Shown here: positions 51,156-60,900 of the stretch, in pieces
Position numbering within the stretch: the first letter of the stretch is position 1
Layout of the letters: every line of letters starts with the position of its first letter
Assembly: GCA_002353575.1 (NCBI GenBank)
Contig: DEJQ01000032.1
Coordinates: forward strand, 25,983-89,982
DNA from: Prevotellaceae bacterium UBA2744
GTDB taxonomy: Bacteria; Bacteroidota; Bacteroidia; Bacteroidales; Bacteroidaceae
Reading direction: 5' to 3'
Length of the DNA stretch: 64,000 nucleotides
The notes under the pieces: model-generated
The model's input: the letters and a program-made list of their open reading frames with translations, nothing else
Database searches by the model: none
What the model was told of the DNA's origin: nothing
Translations under genes and position numbers: made by a program

Positions 51156-51623
51156 TCAAAATATTGCCAAAGCCTTCAGCTTCGATTCCACCGCCTCACG
51201 GTCATACCCCTCGGCAAGTGCCACAAAGATAGTGTCGTGACCTGCCACTGTCCCCAGCACCTCGGCGAATCCCGAACGGTCTATCTCGCCGGCTATTCCG
51301 GCTGCATACCCGGCTCTGCACTTTACGACTGCCAATTGCCCGCTGACGGTTATCTGAATAACCTCCCGCTGGATAGCCTGCCCCATTCGGTTCGAATCGC
51401 TCACACGGCGATAGTACGGACTCTCCGGAAGCATGTATATCGACTTACCCTCCTTTGTGGTTTCCTTCACTACCTTCAGCAGTTTCAAGTCGCGCGAAAT
51501 CGATGACTGCGTCAGGGTAAAGCCCTCCTTGGCAAGCACACTCGACAACTCGTCCTGATTACATATCTGCTGACTGCCGATTATGGCACGAATTCGGGCC
51601 AGCCTCTGCTGTCGTACGTTCAT
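51156..51623 (-). CDS. argR: Arginine repressor
   Basis: This 155-aa ArgR has an N-terminal winged helix (QRLARIRAIIGSQQICNQDELSSVLAKEGFTLTQSSISRDLKLL) with the SSISRDLK recognition helix. The C-terminal oligomerisation and arginine-binding domain carries VIQITVSGQLAVVKC, GYAAGIAGEID and GTVAGHDTIFVAL. The ATG at 51623 is preferred to an upstream frame from 51653, which would begin upstream of the predicted transcript start. A palindrome of ArgR-box type lies directly before the ATG, so self-repression is expected. Confidence 0.94.
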   Translation of the reverse strand: MNVRQQRLARIRAIIGSQQICNQDELSSVLAKEGFTLTQSSISRDLKLLKVVKETTKEGKSIYMLPESPYYRRVSDSNRMGQAIQREVIQITVSGQLAVVKCRAGYAAGIAGEIDRSGFAEVLGTVAGHDTIFVALAEGYDREAVESKLKALAIF

Positions 51624-51626
51624 TTT

Positions 51627-51640
51627 TGCATAATTATGTA
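51627..51640. promoter_or_regulatory. Candidate ArgR operator
   Basis: TGCATAATTATGTA is one mismatch from the perfect palindrome TGCATAATTATGCA and resembles the E. coli ARG box core TGAATAATTATTCA. It lies between the predicted argR transcript start and the argR ATG, where bound repressor would block the operon. Confidence 0.55.
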
Positions 51641-51650
51641 TAAAACGGGG

Positions 51651-51658
51651 CAAAGTTA
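51651..51658 (-). promoter_or_regulatory. Predicted -7 box for the argR operon
   Basis: TAACTTTG on the minus strand fits TAnnTTTG. The start point would be near 51644, with a leader of about 21 nt that contains the candidate operator. Confidence 0.55.
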
Positions 51659-51667
51659 GACATAATT

Positions 51668-51700
51668 AGTGAAAAGTGAAAAGTTAAAAGTGAAAAATCT
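51668..51700 (+). repeat. 33-nt AT-rich dispersed element, copy 4
   Basis: This is the most regular copy of the 7-nt-unit element (AGTGAAAAGTGAAAAGTTAA... ending AAAAATCT). It is located between the divergent argR and phosphopantetheinyl transferase promoters. Confidence 0.8.
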
Positions 51701-51751
51701 CTTTCCTGCACAAAACATCTGTCCATATTTTCATAAATTATATTTTATTAA

Positions 51752-51759
51752 TACTTTTG
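51752..51759 (+). promoter_or_regulatory. Predicted -7 box for the phosphopantetheinyl transferase gene
   Basis: TACTTTTG fits TAnnTTTG; a TTTT at 51728-51731 lies at 20-bp spacing where TTTG is expected. The ATG is at 51767, so transcription would begin at the start codon or within a base or two of it. Confidence 0.5.
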
Positions 51760-51766
51760 CAGACAA

Positions 51767-52357
51767 ATGAAATACGTAATAAAAGAAGACATCCGGCACA
51801 TCGGCAGCGAAGAACTCTCCCGGGCCCTGTCGCTGCTGCCCGAATGGCGTCGGGAGAAAGCACTCCGCTTCAAGCATCCTCTCGGACAGGCTGAATGTGC
51901 ATTCAGCTACCTCATGCTTTGCGACCTTCTACGGCAAGAGTACGGCATCAGCCATCAGCCTCATTTCCTGATTGGAGAGCACGGAAAGCCCACTCTGTTG
52001 GAGCATCCCGATATACATTTCAACATCAGCCACTGCAAGGCTGCCATCGCAGTCGCAGTAAGCTCAGAGCCCATAGGCATCGACGTCGAATGTATAGGGC
52101 GTGACAATGAGCAACTTATCAGCTACGCGCTCAACGAGGATGAAATCCGTCTGGTGAAGTCAGCCGACAACCCCTCCGTCCTCTTCACCAAGCTATGGAC
52201 CAGGAAGGAGGCTCTCTTCAAGTTTCTTGCCACCGGCATCACTGATGACATCAAGAATCTGCTTACCCGCCACCCGGAGGTCTGCATCAACACACATACA
52301 AACATAGAAAAGGGCTACGCCCTCAGCATAGCCCGATTACCAGACGAACACGAATAG
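51767..52357 (+). CDS. 4'-phosphopantetheinyl transferase, Sfp type
   Basis: This 196-aa enzyme loads phosphopantetheine from CoA onto carrier-protein serines. It has HFNISHC, IGIDVECIGR with the Mg-binding acidic residues, and LWTRKEALFK, the WxxKEA motif. The architecture is that of compact Sfp/AcpT-type enzymes. The predicted mRNA has essentially no leader. It is a single-gene unit facing away from the argR operon, so its target could be fatty-acid ACP or a secondary-metabolite carrier. Confidence 0.92.
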   Translation: MKYVIKEDIRHIGSEELSRALSLLPEWRREKALRFKHPLGQAECAFSYLMLCDLLRQEYGISHQPHFLIGEHGKPTLLEHPDIHFNISHCKAAIAVAVSSEPIGIDVECIGRDNEQLISYALNEDEIRLVKSADNPSVLFTKLWTRKEALFKFLATGITDDIKNLLTRHPEVCINTHTNIEKGYALSIARLPDEHE

Positions 52358-52363
52358 CAGTTT

Positions 52364-52404
52364 CTGATGTCTGTTGTCTGATGTCTGACGTAGGATGTCT
52401 GAGT
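52364..52404. repeat. Short direct repeats of the TGATGTCTG type
   Basis: Several near-copies of GATGTCTG/TTGTCTG follow the phosphopantetheinyl transferase stop codon. They are simple-sequence DNA in the gap between two convergent genes. Confidence 0.65.
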
Positions 52405-52417
52405 TTTATTGCGTCTG

Positions 52418-52444
52418 TCAGCCCTCAGCCCTCAGCCCTCAGCC
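52418..52444. repeat. 7-bp tandem repeat TCAGCCC overlapping a gene end
   Basis: Three perfect copies (52418-52438) and one imperfect copy lie at the 3' end of the alarmone synthetase gene. The last residues (AEG) and the stop codon of that protein are encoded in the repeat. Confidence 0.9.
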
Positions 52445-53499
52445 TGCATGAAACTAAGCAGTTTAGCCTGCTGAAGCAACATATCGGCAAGGACGTTGTT
52501 CGTATCGTCCACACCATTTATCATGTCGTAGAGGGCTTTCAGTTCCTTATGCCCTCCATCGTGTTTCAGCACATACACCAGTGATAGATACTGCAGGGCT
52601 GTGGTTGATGAAATGATATCAAGATCCGTAACGGCAAGTTGGGTTAACGCCAGATGATAGGCATCATCGCTGTTCTCATCGATGAAACGCTGCACATCGC
52701 CTATAGTTTCAAATCCGAACGACTCCAGGACTCTCAAGTACGACATCATCGACACAGGGTATATCTCTGCCTGGTTCACGGCGGCAATGCGCATATTCAG
52801 ACGCTCGAACGGAGACAGTTCGAGGAAACTCCTGAACGTATCGACCGAGAGCAGCAGATTATCCAGTCTTCCGTCCTCCACCAGATTCTTCACCTGACGG
52901 CGATAATCCGTGGTGACGGTACGCAGACGACTGAACTCATCGTCAATCAATTCCAGCATACCGGCCAGGCGGCTGAACTGGCGCTTGACCTCGGGCGGCA
53001 GCTTCACCTCGCCCTTGTAGCCCGTATCATGTTCTATCGTGGACCAGGCATGCTGCAGTGCTGTACGCATCTGCAACTCGAAACGCGGACCGCCCGACTT
53101 CAGCCTGCAGATGTAATGCAGGGAATTATACCCGAACGAATCCAGCTGATGGTGGCGCTTATCCACACTTTCCTTCCAATCTATATCAAACAGCTGCTTT
53201 GCTATGACGGCAATCTTGTCCACCTCGTCGGTGTAGAACGTTATGACGCGTATTCCCACCAGGTCGGTTATATCGTCGATAGTCTTATATTTCGCCCCTT
53301 TCAGTTCCACTTTTCCGGCAAGCGACTTTTCCGTCTTCACTCTGTGCTCAATGGCAGTCACGTATATCCCCTGCTCCTTGATTGCATTCTGCAAGATATT
53401 GTATGCCTCATCCGACAGTTGTTCGAGCGTAGGCAACAATTCACGATACTGCTGCATAAGCATCTCGCCGTGAGAGTCCAGATTCACTTCTTTATTCAT
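52432..53499 (-). CDS. Small alarmone synthetase-type RelA/SpoT-domain protein
   Basis: This 355-aa protein contains a (p)ppGpp synthetase domain: HRVKTEKSLAGKVELKG, IDDITDLVGIRVITFY, DSFGYNSLHYICRL, FELQMRTALQHAWSTIEHDTGYK. It lacks the N-terminal HD hydrolase and the TGS/ACT regulatory domains of long Rel proteins. About 150 residues of helical sequence follow the synthetase domain. The upstream gene encodes a separate SpoT-type HD protein, so the two activities of a Rel enzyme are in two overlapping genes. The ATG at 53499 overlaps the HD stop by 8 bp; 53505 is also possible. Whether the product is (p)ppGpp, (p)ppApp or tRNA pyrophosphorylation, as in toxic relatives, is unknown. Confidence 0.87.
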   Translation of the reverse strand: MNKEVNLDSHGEMLMQQYRELLPTLEQLSDEAYNILQNAIKEQGIYVTAIEHRVKTEKSLAGKVELKGAKYKTIDDITDLVGIRVITFYTDEVDKIAVIAKQLFDIDWKESVDKRHHQLDSFGYNSLHYICRLKSGGPRFELQMRTALQHAWSTIEHDTGYKGEVKLPPEVKRQFSRLAGMLELIDDEFSRLRTVTTDYRRQVKNLVEDGRLDNLLLSVDTFRSFLELSPFERLNMRIAAVNQAEIYPVSMMSYLRVLESFGFETIGDVQRFIDENSDDAYHLALTQLAVTDLDIISSTTALQYLSLVYVLKHDGGHKELKALYDMINGVDDTNNVLADMLLQQAKLLSFMQAEG

Positions 53500-54073
53500 G
53501 ACCATACACTTTATTGACAAGTTCCTCAAACTCTTTATAGGCAAACGTATCACTTAGTTCGCTCAGCGACTGTGCCAGTCCTCTGTAGTGCCACTCATGT
53601 TCCTTCGAATCGTGCACTCGGAACAAATTCCAAATGCCTTCGCCCAACGCAGCATAGTCGCGTGCGATGGCACGCATATTCGATAGTTTGTCGCCCAATG
53701 CCACTATCTTGGCATCGTGCGACGCACGTGCCAGACGGTCGATTGCAGCCTGCTTACGTGCATGCCAGGTGCTCGCCCTGTCAGCCCCCTCGACCTGCAC
53801 ATCTGTCTCGTCGGCAACCAACGATGCCACACGTTCGCCGAACTCCCTGCGAATATCATCTAAAGTCACTTCCGTATCCTCTACCGTGTCATGCAGTGCA
53901 GCGGCTGCCAGCAGCTCCTGGTCAGAAGTCATCGTAGCTGCTATCGCCACAGCCTCCATCGGGTGCACTATATAAGGGAATCCCTTGCCGCGCCGTTCCG
54001 TCCCTGCATGTGCATTCACAGCATATACAATAGCGCGGTCCAACAGTTCTGTATCTAAAGGTCCGTTTACCAT
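53492..54073 (-). CDS. SpoT/MESH1-like HD phosphohydrolase (small alarmone hydrolase)
   Basis: This 193-aa HD-domain protein resembles the (p)ppGpp hydrolase half of Rel/SpoT and MESH1. It shows FPYIVHPMEAVAIAATM, ALHDTVEDTEVTLDDIRREFGERVASLV, and IVALGDKLSNMRAIARDY, which hold the metal-binding His, HD and Asp. The likely role is hydrolysis of alarmones made by the downstream synthetase, whose ATG lies inside the end of this gene. Such an order fits either a stress-signal module or a toxin-antitoxin pair. Confidence 0.88.
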   Translation of the reverse strand: MVNGPLDTELLDRAIVYAVNAHAGTERRGKGFPYIVHPMEAVAIAATMTSDQELLAAAALHDTVEDTEVTLDDIRREFGERVASLVADETDVQVEGADRASTWHARKQAAIDRLARASHDAKIVALGDKLSNMRAIARDYAALGEGIWNLFRVHDSKEHEWHYRGLAQSLSELSDTFAYKEFEELVNKVYGHE

Positions 54074-54094
54074 ATTCAGTCATCAAAAGTTCAG

Positions 54095-54126
54095 CAAATA
54101 TAGGTCATAATAACAAACCGTACAAC
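54095..54126 (-). promoter_or_regulatory. Promoter of the alarmone hydrolase/synthetase pair
   Basis: On the minus strand GTTG (54123-54126), a 20-bp spacer and TATATTTG (54095-54102) match the Bacteroidetes promoter with one mismatch in the -33 box. The leader to the ATG at 54073 is about 15 nt. Confidence 0.5.
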
Positions 54127-54160
54127 TTTTCAATGGTTTTCTTCATAGGACAACAAAAAA

Positions 54161-54190
54161 AACTGACAGGAGTGTATTGTCCTGTCAGTT
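54161..54190 (-). terminator. Rho-independent terminator after the giant-protein operon
   Basis: AACTGACAGGA (54161-54171) and TCCTGTCAGTT (54180-54190) form a perfect 11-bp stem with an 8-nt loop. On the minus strand it is followed by TTTTTTT. It lies 6 bp after the lipoprotein stop codon. Confidence 0.93.
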
Positions 54191-54196
54191 CTCTGT

Positions 54197-54970
54197 TTAT
54201 TCCACCTTCGGTTTCTCTCCGAACGTAATTATTCTTTTATTCACAGCGTCGTAGTACTTCAGCGTGACAGTCTCACCTGCCTGGCGGCCGTAAATGGTCA
54301 TCGCAGCACTCGGCATCGCTTCCACTCCCCTGCACTCATCACCCACAAACGCAGCCATCACGTCGCCTGTCGTCGGTGTAATACCGGCCTTGGTCAGTAT
54401 GCCAGTCGTGATGTAATCTGTCACTACAGGATATTTGGCGGAACCATTCATGAACTCAGTATCGAGTTCATAGTCTATACCGGGAATCTCGTCCGAATTG
54501 ACTTCGAAGGAAGTCTCACACGTGAAAATATGTTGCAGACGGCTGTTGTAGTATTTCAGCGTCACGTTCAGTGTCTGATTTCCGGACTCATTGCCAAACG
54601 CCTTGATCAGAAACGCAGTATGGTTGGAGTCTTCACCGTCAATAAGAATTGCCGGAGCCTCCACTCCACGCAGTTCGCCTCCTACGAATACTGCCATCAT
54701 GTCGTCTGACGACGCATACGGCTTCAGTTCTTCATCGATCTCTACATACAGGATAGTACCGCTCTCATAGTCCGTAGCCTGCGGCTGCTTCCAGTCCGGA
54801 CGGGCCTGATTATTCGTCCAGTCCATCTGCCATGCAGGGGCAGTCTGCACATCGCCCTGCGTATTTGTCACGACATTGTTTGCGTCACTGCTGTCATCGC
54901 TGCTGCAAGACCCCAAGGCAGTGAGGCCAAGCAGCAGGATAGCAGCAGAGGATAAGATATTCAGTTTCAT
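54197..54970 (-). CDS. Surface lipoprotein with two repeated beta-domains
   Basis: This 257-aa lipoprotein has signal LSSAAILLLGLTALGSC with the lipobox Cys at about residue 22, then an Asp/Ser/Asn-rich linker. Two repeats of about 95 aa follow, marked by MMAVFVGGELRGVEA...LNVTLKYYNSRLQHIF and VMAAFVGDECRGVEA...VTLKYYDAVNKRII. The same type of unit (VGVFDDENVCHGFA, VLVAYAGSEKCGEA) occurs in the C-terminal part of the giant protein encoded 6 bp upstream. The two proteins probably act together at the cell surface. The family has no established function known to me. Confidence 0.8.
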   Translation of the reverse strand: MKLNILSSAAILLLGLTALGSCSSDDSSDANNVVTNTQGDVQTAPAWQMDWTNNQARPDWKQPQATDYESGTILYVEIDEELKPYASSDDMMAVFVGGELRGVEAPAILIDGEDSNHTAFLIKAFGNESGNQTLNVTLKYYNSRLQHIFTCETSFEVNSDEIPGIDYELDTEFMNGSAKYPVVTDYITTGILTKAGITPTTGDVMAAFVGDECRGVEAMPSAAMTIYGRQAGETVTLKYYDAVNKRIITFGEKPKVE

Positions 54971-54976
54971 ATTCTC

Positions 54977-57900
54977 TTACTTTATAATGATTTTCTTACC
55001 ATTGTGAATATATACACCCTTCGTGGCAGGACGTCCGCCAAGTTTGGCACCGCTTACCGAGTACCACTCGTCAGCCTCATCATCAGCCTGTGCGAAGTTG
55101 ATTGCTGTAGGCTGGTCAGGACTGCCCACTACGGCATCGGGGATGAACTTCATCATCTCCTTGGTAGAAGCCACCATCTCGCCGTCGCGTTCGACAGCGA
55201 ACCATACAGACTCCGACTGAGTGCCGTTGATGTTCAGGTACAGAGGTTCTTCATCCCCGCCTTCAGCGCGTGTCAGCCTGCTATCGCCAATCACCGCTTC
55301 ACCACATTTCTCGCTGCCTGCATAAGCCACCAGCACATCACCCGGCTCTGGTTCGAATCCTTCGATTACAGCCGACACAGTCATCGTGCTGCGGGTCAGG
55401 CGCAGAGGAGCCACGCTGCTCACGTAAGCCGAAGTGTCAAAGAACACGCTGCCAGGCTCATAGAACGGATAGACAAACACTGCCGGCTTGTCGCTCTTGC
55501 GCAGCATCATATATCCCTCACCCGGTTTCATATACTGCAGGTTACCACGCCAACGGCCTGTGCCTGCAGTCTTGGTGAAGTAGGCAAACTCCGTATGGCT
55601 CTTGATGACGTCGCCCGGCTCGGCAGAGTCGTAGTAGTCGCTCAGGGCAGTCTCCACGGTCAGGTTCACCGTCGGAGTGTAACCGATGCCGTTCCATCCC
55701 GGCTGCACGTTTATAGTCCGGCCCTCTTCACTGCTGATGACATTTCCTGCCATTGGGAAGTTCATAGGCTTATCGACCTTGATGCCATATGCCTTCTGAG
55801 GCGCAAGCTTCATATCCTTAGAGCCCGGCGTAGCCATCCACTTGCCGTCCTGATTATAGAACAGGGTCGAACCGCCGTTCAGGTCGGTCATCACGTCACC
55901 CACACTCCACGTCAGTTTGTCGAGCAGTTCATTCAGCTTGAAGGCCTCTCCGCCTCCTACGTTGAACGACACCCAGTTCCAGCCCTTCTCAAGGCTTATA
56001 TTCTGTATGAAGGCATTGCTGCCGTTGAAGCGCACCGGAGTGTCAGTACCCATTATGGCAGACTTCACAAACTTTATGCTGTCCGTAGTCGTCAGCACCA
56101 GTTCACGTCCTGTGCTGTATTGCCACAAGCGGAAGTTCAGGTTTCTGCCCTTCTCCACATTATCATATACCGTCAGATACAGACCTCCGCCGCCGGCCTG
56201 AGTCGAATAACTGATATTTGCAAATCCGTGGCATACATTCTCATCGTCGAACACACCCACGATGTCGCGAGTATCAGTGTCAATTTCATTATTCAGATAG
56301 ACCTGTCCGGAAATGCTCATCGAGTACTGCAGCAGGTCGCCGTTCAGGCTCTTCGTCCACTCCGGCTGTTTGCCCTCCACCGTCAGGTTCAGGTAGAACG
56401 GTTCGGTGATACCATCCTCATCGGTCAGATAGATTATCTCATTATATGTACCGACGTTCAGGTCCTTGCTGATCACAGCCTCTACATTTGCCAAGGTCTG
56501 CGGAGCCAGCGCATCGCTATAGCTGCTGAGCGTGAGCCACTTCGGACAGTTCTCTATCTTATATGTATGCTTCGACGAACTGTAGTTGTAGAACATCAGA
56601 TCCAGCTTACCTCCGATGCCATAGCTGACGGTATAGTCCATCTTGTTCAACAACCACTCCAGACTGCTGTTGCTGACAAGGAAACTTGCCGTCTGGGGCG
56701 AAGCCATCCTGTTGCCGTTCTTGTCCTCCACGTCGCGCACCGTCACATAGACACTGCAGTGGTTCAGCTTAGCGGCAGGCTCTTCAAGCTCTACCAGCAA
56801 CTGGTTGTCCTTACTGATGAACGAGAACTTCAGGTTCTTCACCTCCTCGTAAGGTACTACCGGAGCAGCATTTTCGTTGTCTATGTACTTTTCCACCACA
56901 CTGGAAGCATCAGCGAATACGTAGTCGCGCACGAGGATGCCCGTTGGCTGTTTAGTGAGCGAGTCAAGCTGATAGCGGGGCTCACGCTTGTCATCCAGGT
57001 ATATCTTCTTGCTGTACAGATATGGAACCATCTCGATGTCGTTGTTCTTCTGGCGTTCCTGACGCTCGAAGCCCAGGAAAGTCATCAGACCATACTCATC
57101 ACCCTGCGGACTCTTAGTCGAATAAGTATCGATGAGAGTCGGCGGCAGAGCCTGCTCGAAGAAGAGCAGTTCGTCGAAGTTACCCTTCAGCGGCGTTGTG
57201 CCGTCGCGGGTCTCAAGACTGTCTTTAGCGTTAAACACATCATATCGGCTTCCGCCTATCATCGGATAACCGCCGCTGATACCGCCAAGGCTGTCAGCAG
57301 CAAAGGTTGCACGCTGCAACTTGTCCATGTAGATATTCACCTCGTTGCGTCCGCGGTTCACCGTCATGGCATAGTGGTGCCACTTATTGTCGCTCCAGTT
57401 GCCTTCCACTTCAGCGGCAAAGCCGTTCGAGCGGTACATCAGCTTGTCACCCTCGAATCCGATGTGGAACTGGTTCTGCGCACCGATGTCCTCCTTCAGT
57501 CCGCGGCCGTTGCTCAGCAGCGTTCCGCGACCGTCGGCATCAGTCCTGAACCAGAACATCAACGTGTAGTCCTGATTATTCGTGCGGTTCAGTGCATCCT
57601 GCGTCAGGCGCACTCCTCCTGTCTCCTTCTTCAGACCAAGCGAATAACCGCGCGGCACTGCCCAGCTGGCTTCTATCAGCTTCGCATTGGCACCCTGCGT
57701 ATGGTCTAACACATACTCACCGCTACCCTCGTTCATCGGGTAGTAATCCACAAGATTCTTCTCATAGCCCGACAGGCGGCGATAGCCGTAAGTCGTTCCG
57801 ATGAGTCCGCCGTTCATTGCGCTATACCACAGGCGGGCTTCCATCATCCTGCCCTGGTAATATTGCCTATCGCTCAGATTGCTATCGTTCGTACGTCCGT

Positions 57901-60900
57901 AGATGAGCGGTCCGGTGCCCTTGTAGAGCGAAGTCAGCTTATGCGTCCTGCCCAACTGAACACCGCCGTTGTAGAAGCTCACAGTGCTGTCCGTCTGGTT
58001 CAGCACCATAGCCACCTGCGTGAACGAATTCTTCGCGATGGTCGAGTCCGACGTAAACTCCTGACCGTTCACCACACCCTTCAGCCTGAAGTCTTTGGTC
58101 ACCCACAGCTGCAGCTTCTGTCCGCTTGTGCCGTGCGAGAACAGCGGCATATCGCGTCCTGCCAGCGTATCAGGTTTCACCATCAGGTCGATAGTCAGAT
58201 CCTTTCCGCTGAAATTGCGTTTCGCCTCCGTCTCCACACTCGACTTACCAGTGAACTGCACGCTCACATTCTCTGAAATATCGTTATTGTTCACCTCACC
58301 CCTCACCTCGAAGTTGGTGATGGCACTCAGATTATTATATTCAATATCTTCAGAGAAGTTGAACACGATGTCATCAGCCGATGTCAGTATGCCGTTCTTC
58401 GGTTCCGGCGCACCGAACAACTTCGGACGGCGCGTATCCTTGACACCGCTTATCACCTTCGACGGCGTAGTGAGGAACTCACTTCCGTTGCGGCAGAAGA
58501 CGACAGCCCTCAGGTCGTAGTTCTTCTCCGTTTCCCATCCCTCACCGTAGAACTCAGTCACGATATTCTCATTCTCCTTCATCAGCCTGCGCACACCGTT
58601 GGCCTTCGCCATCAGCGTCGAGTCGGCATAGAACGAGCAGAGGTTCACCCAGCTGTCGTCGCCGCGCTGCGACTCCTTATACTGGAACTCGATATGGTCG
58701 AAGTTATGCTGATGTCTGTCGAATCCATTGATGGTGACAGGTATGTACCAGCCACGGTCAGCAGACTTCTCCGCATCGGTGTTCAGCACCCACTTGTCGC
58801 CCGGAGTTGCAATAGTCACTCCACCTGCCTCACGCAGGAAATGCACGTCGAACGTAGTCCTTGCCAGCGCATTCCCCGGGTCGGTAGGCGACATCACGCC
58901 GATGGTCAGACCCTCATAGTCGAAGCCCTGTCCGGCACGCACCTCCAGCTGCAGCTGCGTGGTCATGCCCGGCATGACAGTCACGTTCATGCCACCTGTA
59001 GTCAGCGGCTGTCCGTCAACCGTCAGCTTCGCACCGAGCGGATTAGCCTGGTCAACAGCAAACAGAGTGAACGCACCCGGTTTGTCAGCCAGATCAGGTT
59101 TCTCGCTCTCATTGGCAAGATAAATGGTGAAGCGGGCAGCATCATTGACCGACACACCGCTCACGCTCTGCTTGTCGAGGCGGATTGTCGGATTGTTTAT
59201 CTTCAGCGTACGTGCATCCAGAACGGTGCCCGGGTCATACATCTTAGTCTTGCGCTCGTCCTCCCACGGGTTCTGTGTAGCACCGCCTCGAGTGCGGAAC
59301 ACGAAGCCTCGCGGACCCATAATCTGGTCGGCCTTCACGCCCTTGCCCACCTGCTTGATGACCTCGTCATATAGATTGTTGAAATTGTCGTTCGTGAATA
59401 CATTCTCTGGCTTCACGGTAGTGCTGACATCGCCGGTCGATGCCGTCACGCGATAGACATCCACGTTCAGGCGGCTGTTCGGATCGGCAGCAATGGTGAA
59501 CGACTCCGTGCGGTTGTAGGCCTTCGCATTCGCGTCATTGCCTATTGTCGCGTAGGCGACTACCGGAGCCAGCGTCCACTGGAACATCTTGCCGGCGAAG
59601 GTCACACTCGACTTGTATCCGTATCCGGGATCAGCATTGAAGGACATACCGCTCACACTTGGTGTGGTATAGGTCTTCATCTCGGCCAGCGAAAGCAGGA
59701 TGCCACTGGCAATGGTCAGACCTATCGACCCTGCTGCAGCCACATGGCTGGAGCCGGGACCGAAGTAGTCAACCTCGTCAGCAATGGGGAAGTGGTGTCC
59801 CCACGTATTGGTGAAGTTGGTGCCGAAGGTTTCGCTGTAATTCACACCCTGAGCGCCTGCAATGTCGTAGTTGGCGAGCAGGTTGTTGGCATTCAGCTTC
59901 TCGCCCTCGTTCTGGGCTATCATCTGCATCCAGGCCTTGATGGTCTGATACTTCTCCAGCACCTCGTCGCTGAAGTCCTGTTCGGTCTTGTTCTTAGGCA
60001 GCACCACCAGGTAGTTGATCCTGTCCTCGGCCTTGTCGATGACAGTGTTATAGGCATGGCCTTTCACCTCCCTGTTGACCACGGCGAACGTAGAGTCGGT
60101 GGGCTGGCGCAGCGACAGATAGACCGGACGCTGCGTCTTGTCGGCTATGGCCTGTGCCTCAGCCTTGGTGCCCAGATACATCATGTCGATAATCTCCTTT
60201 GCCTTGTCGGGGATGATCTGTGTCAGCAGTTGCTTCTGCGAGTAGATGAACTGCGACTGCACCTTCGGACCGTAGCCCAGAGCCACATCGCGAATCAGGT
60301 GGAGCGTGTCGCCTTTCTCATTCTTACCGCCGGCAATATATACTACCGTGCCGCTCTTGGCGTTCTTGCCTACCTCCGAAACCATCTCCTCCTGGACGGC
60401 ACGTGCCTTAATCTCGTTCCACATACTGTCTGTGACGGCGCGGATGGTTGACATCGGCGTCACCACAGCGTTCTGCACCGTACCGATGTACAGGTCGGCA
60501 TCGGCACCTACCATCGACGGATCACCGCTGGTACTGATATTGTTGCCTACCACCATCGAGTACGAGAAGGCCTTGGTACCATTGGCATCATACTTGAACT
60601 CGCCCAGCTCGCCGTCAGAGGTGTCGGCGGCACTTATAGGACCTACAGCTGTACCGACACCCTGCGGAGCTACTACGCTGGCAGACACAGCCTGCATCTT
60701 CTCTCCATATTTATAGGTAAACAGCGGACCGGCCGAAATCGTGAGGCTCATCGTGTATGTATGGTTGAGGGTAGCGCCCTTGGCAAGAGTTGACGAGCTG
60801 GCTGTTCCCGGCGGGTCGCGCAGGATGTCGTACAGAATAGGCTTACCTTCGGCCATGATGTCCTGACTCTCACCTATAGGGAACATATTGAGCACATAGC

